From positions 2,490,001 to 2,554,000 of the forward strand of contig NZ_CP061813.1 of the NCBI RefSeq assembly GCF_014784055.1: a DNA stretch of 64,000 bases. Reading direction: 5' to 3'. A model generated the notes under the pieces. It was not told the DNA's origin, ran no database searches, and saw nothing but the letters and a program-made list of their open reading frames with translations. Shown here piece by piece: positions 63,396 through 64,000 of the stretch. The position numbers were made by a program, and so were the translations under genes. The DNA is from Polaribacter haliotis (GTDB taxonomy: Bacteria; Bacteroidota; Bacteroidia; Flavobacteriales; Flavobacteriaceae). How positions within the stretch are numbered: the first letter of the stretch is position 1; each line of letters opens with the position of its first letter.

Positions 63396-64000
63396 ATGAA
63401 TCAAATAATTACATTCGGAGAAGTTCTAATGCGAATTTCACCTTTAGGAAACAGAAAATTTGTACAATCTAATTCTGTAGAATTCTATTTTGGAGGAACA
63501 GAAGTAAACGTAGGAATTTCTATCGCAAATTTTGGCGGAAACGTAAAACATATTTCTTGCATTTCTAATGATTTTATTGGAGATACAGCAATTTCTTACC
63601 TAAATAAATTTGATTTAGATACTTCTGCAATCGTACGTTCTGGAAGACCTTTAGGTGTTTATTTTTTAGAAGTTGGTGCAGTAATGAGAGCAAGTTCTAT
63701 TTCTTACAATCGTTCTCATTCTTCATTTTCGGAAATTGTGCCTTCCATGGTAAATTGGGAGAAATCTTTAGAAAACGGAAAATGGTTCCATTGGACAGGA
63801 ATTACACCAGCTTTAAATAAAGGAAGTAAAGACACTTTGTTAGAAGGCTTAAAATTAGCTAGAAAACAAGGAATGCAAATTTCTGCGGACCCAACTTACA
63901 GAAGTGGTTTGTGGAAATATGGCGAAGATGCAAAAGAAGTCTTATCAGAATTAATTAATTATTCAACCATTTTTATTGGCGGAATTAACGAAATAAACGA
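63396..64000 (+). CDS. PfkB-family sugar kinase, 2-keto-3-deoxygluconate kinase-like, 3' end cut by window
   Basis: ATG 63396; 201 codons visible and open at 64000. Starts ITFGEVLMRISPLGNRKF, then FGGTEVNVGISIANFGGNVKHISCISNDFIGDTAISYL, the PfkB N-terminal signature, and WFHWTGITPALN with ISADPTYRSGLW, typical of KDG kinases (KdgK). The C-terminal GAGD catalytic motif is beyond the window. It phosphorylates a sugar acid, likely KDG to KDPG. 108 nt after the lactonase, with a weak own -7 box (TATCTTTA). Confidence 0.88.
   Translation, partial: MNQIITFGEVLMRISPLGNRKFVQSNSVEFYFGGTEVNVGISIANFGGNVKHISCISNDFIGDTAISYLNKFDLDTSAIVRSGRPLGVYFLEVGAVMRASSISYNRSHSSFSEIVPSMVNWEKSLENGKWFHWTGITPALNKGSKDTLLEGLKLARKQGMQISADPTYRSGLWKYGEDAKEVLSELINYSTIFIGGINEIN

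Overview
The window is a low-GC, gene-dense stretch of a Bacteroidota chromosome, most likely a marine member of the Flavobacteriaceae (Polaribacter- or Tenacibaculum-like). I infer this from a SusC/SusD pair, TonB receptors with carboxypeptidase-regulatory-like N-termini, many SPI/SPII exports, a LytS/LytTR system, AT-rich codons, Bacteroidota-type -7 boxes (TAnnTTTG) close to start codons, and palindromic repeats of a kind common in this family. No rRNA, tRNA, CRISPR array or transposase gene was seen.

1-17 kb is mostly housekeeping. panB leads a short operon ending in a D-2-hydroxyacid dehydrogenase cut by the left edge. Then come an ECF sigma factor with a small Cys-rich partner, an O-methyltransferase, tatA, mutS flanked by two SpoU methyltransferases, mgtE/rsmA, a large TPR protein, serS and ribF. 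A 47-residue ORF behind a near-consensus sigma-54 promoter, and a 7-nt-periodic CAGT/ACTG array, lie at 14.5-14.8 kb.

17-35 kb holds a TonB receptor with an SGNH lipoprotein, then a suf iron-sulfur operon (sufA-sufB-lactonase-like MBL-sufC-S23-like-sufD) with two unusual inserted genes; sufS stands apart. Next is a four-gene export cluster: an LVIVD-type propeller, a seven-repeat propeller lipoprotein, an MbnP-like protein and a di-heme MauG/MbnH-like enzyme.

35-50 kb holds thiL; a TetR regulator with a carboxymuconolactone decarboxylase (CMD)-DsbA-lipoprotein operon, both preceded by the same palindromic operator; DinB, a long PLP enzyme, hydrolases, brnQ; and an AraC/Zn-ribbon peptide/CMD/cupredoxin locus full of palindromic repeats. 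A YceI-sensor propeller-paralog-pair operon lies next to a membrane-anchored winged-helix regulator.

52-64 kb is a polysaccharide utilisation locus: a NagX/HGSNAT-like acetyltransferase, LytTR regulator and LytS kinase, SusC, SusD, a GH20 hexosaminidase, an SMP-30-type lactonase lipoprotein and a PfkB/KDG-type kinase cut by the right edge. Together these suggest uptake of GlcNAc-containing glycans, possibly with an oxidised-sugar branch through 2-keto-3-deoxygluconate. All functions come from reading motifs by eye; no database search was run.
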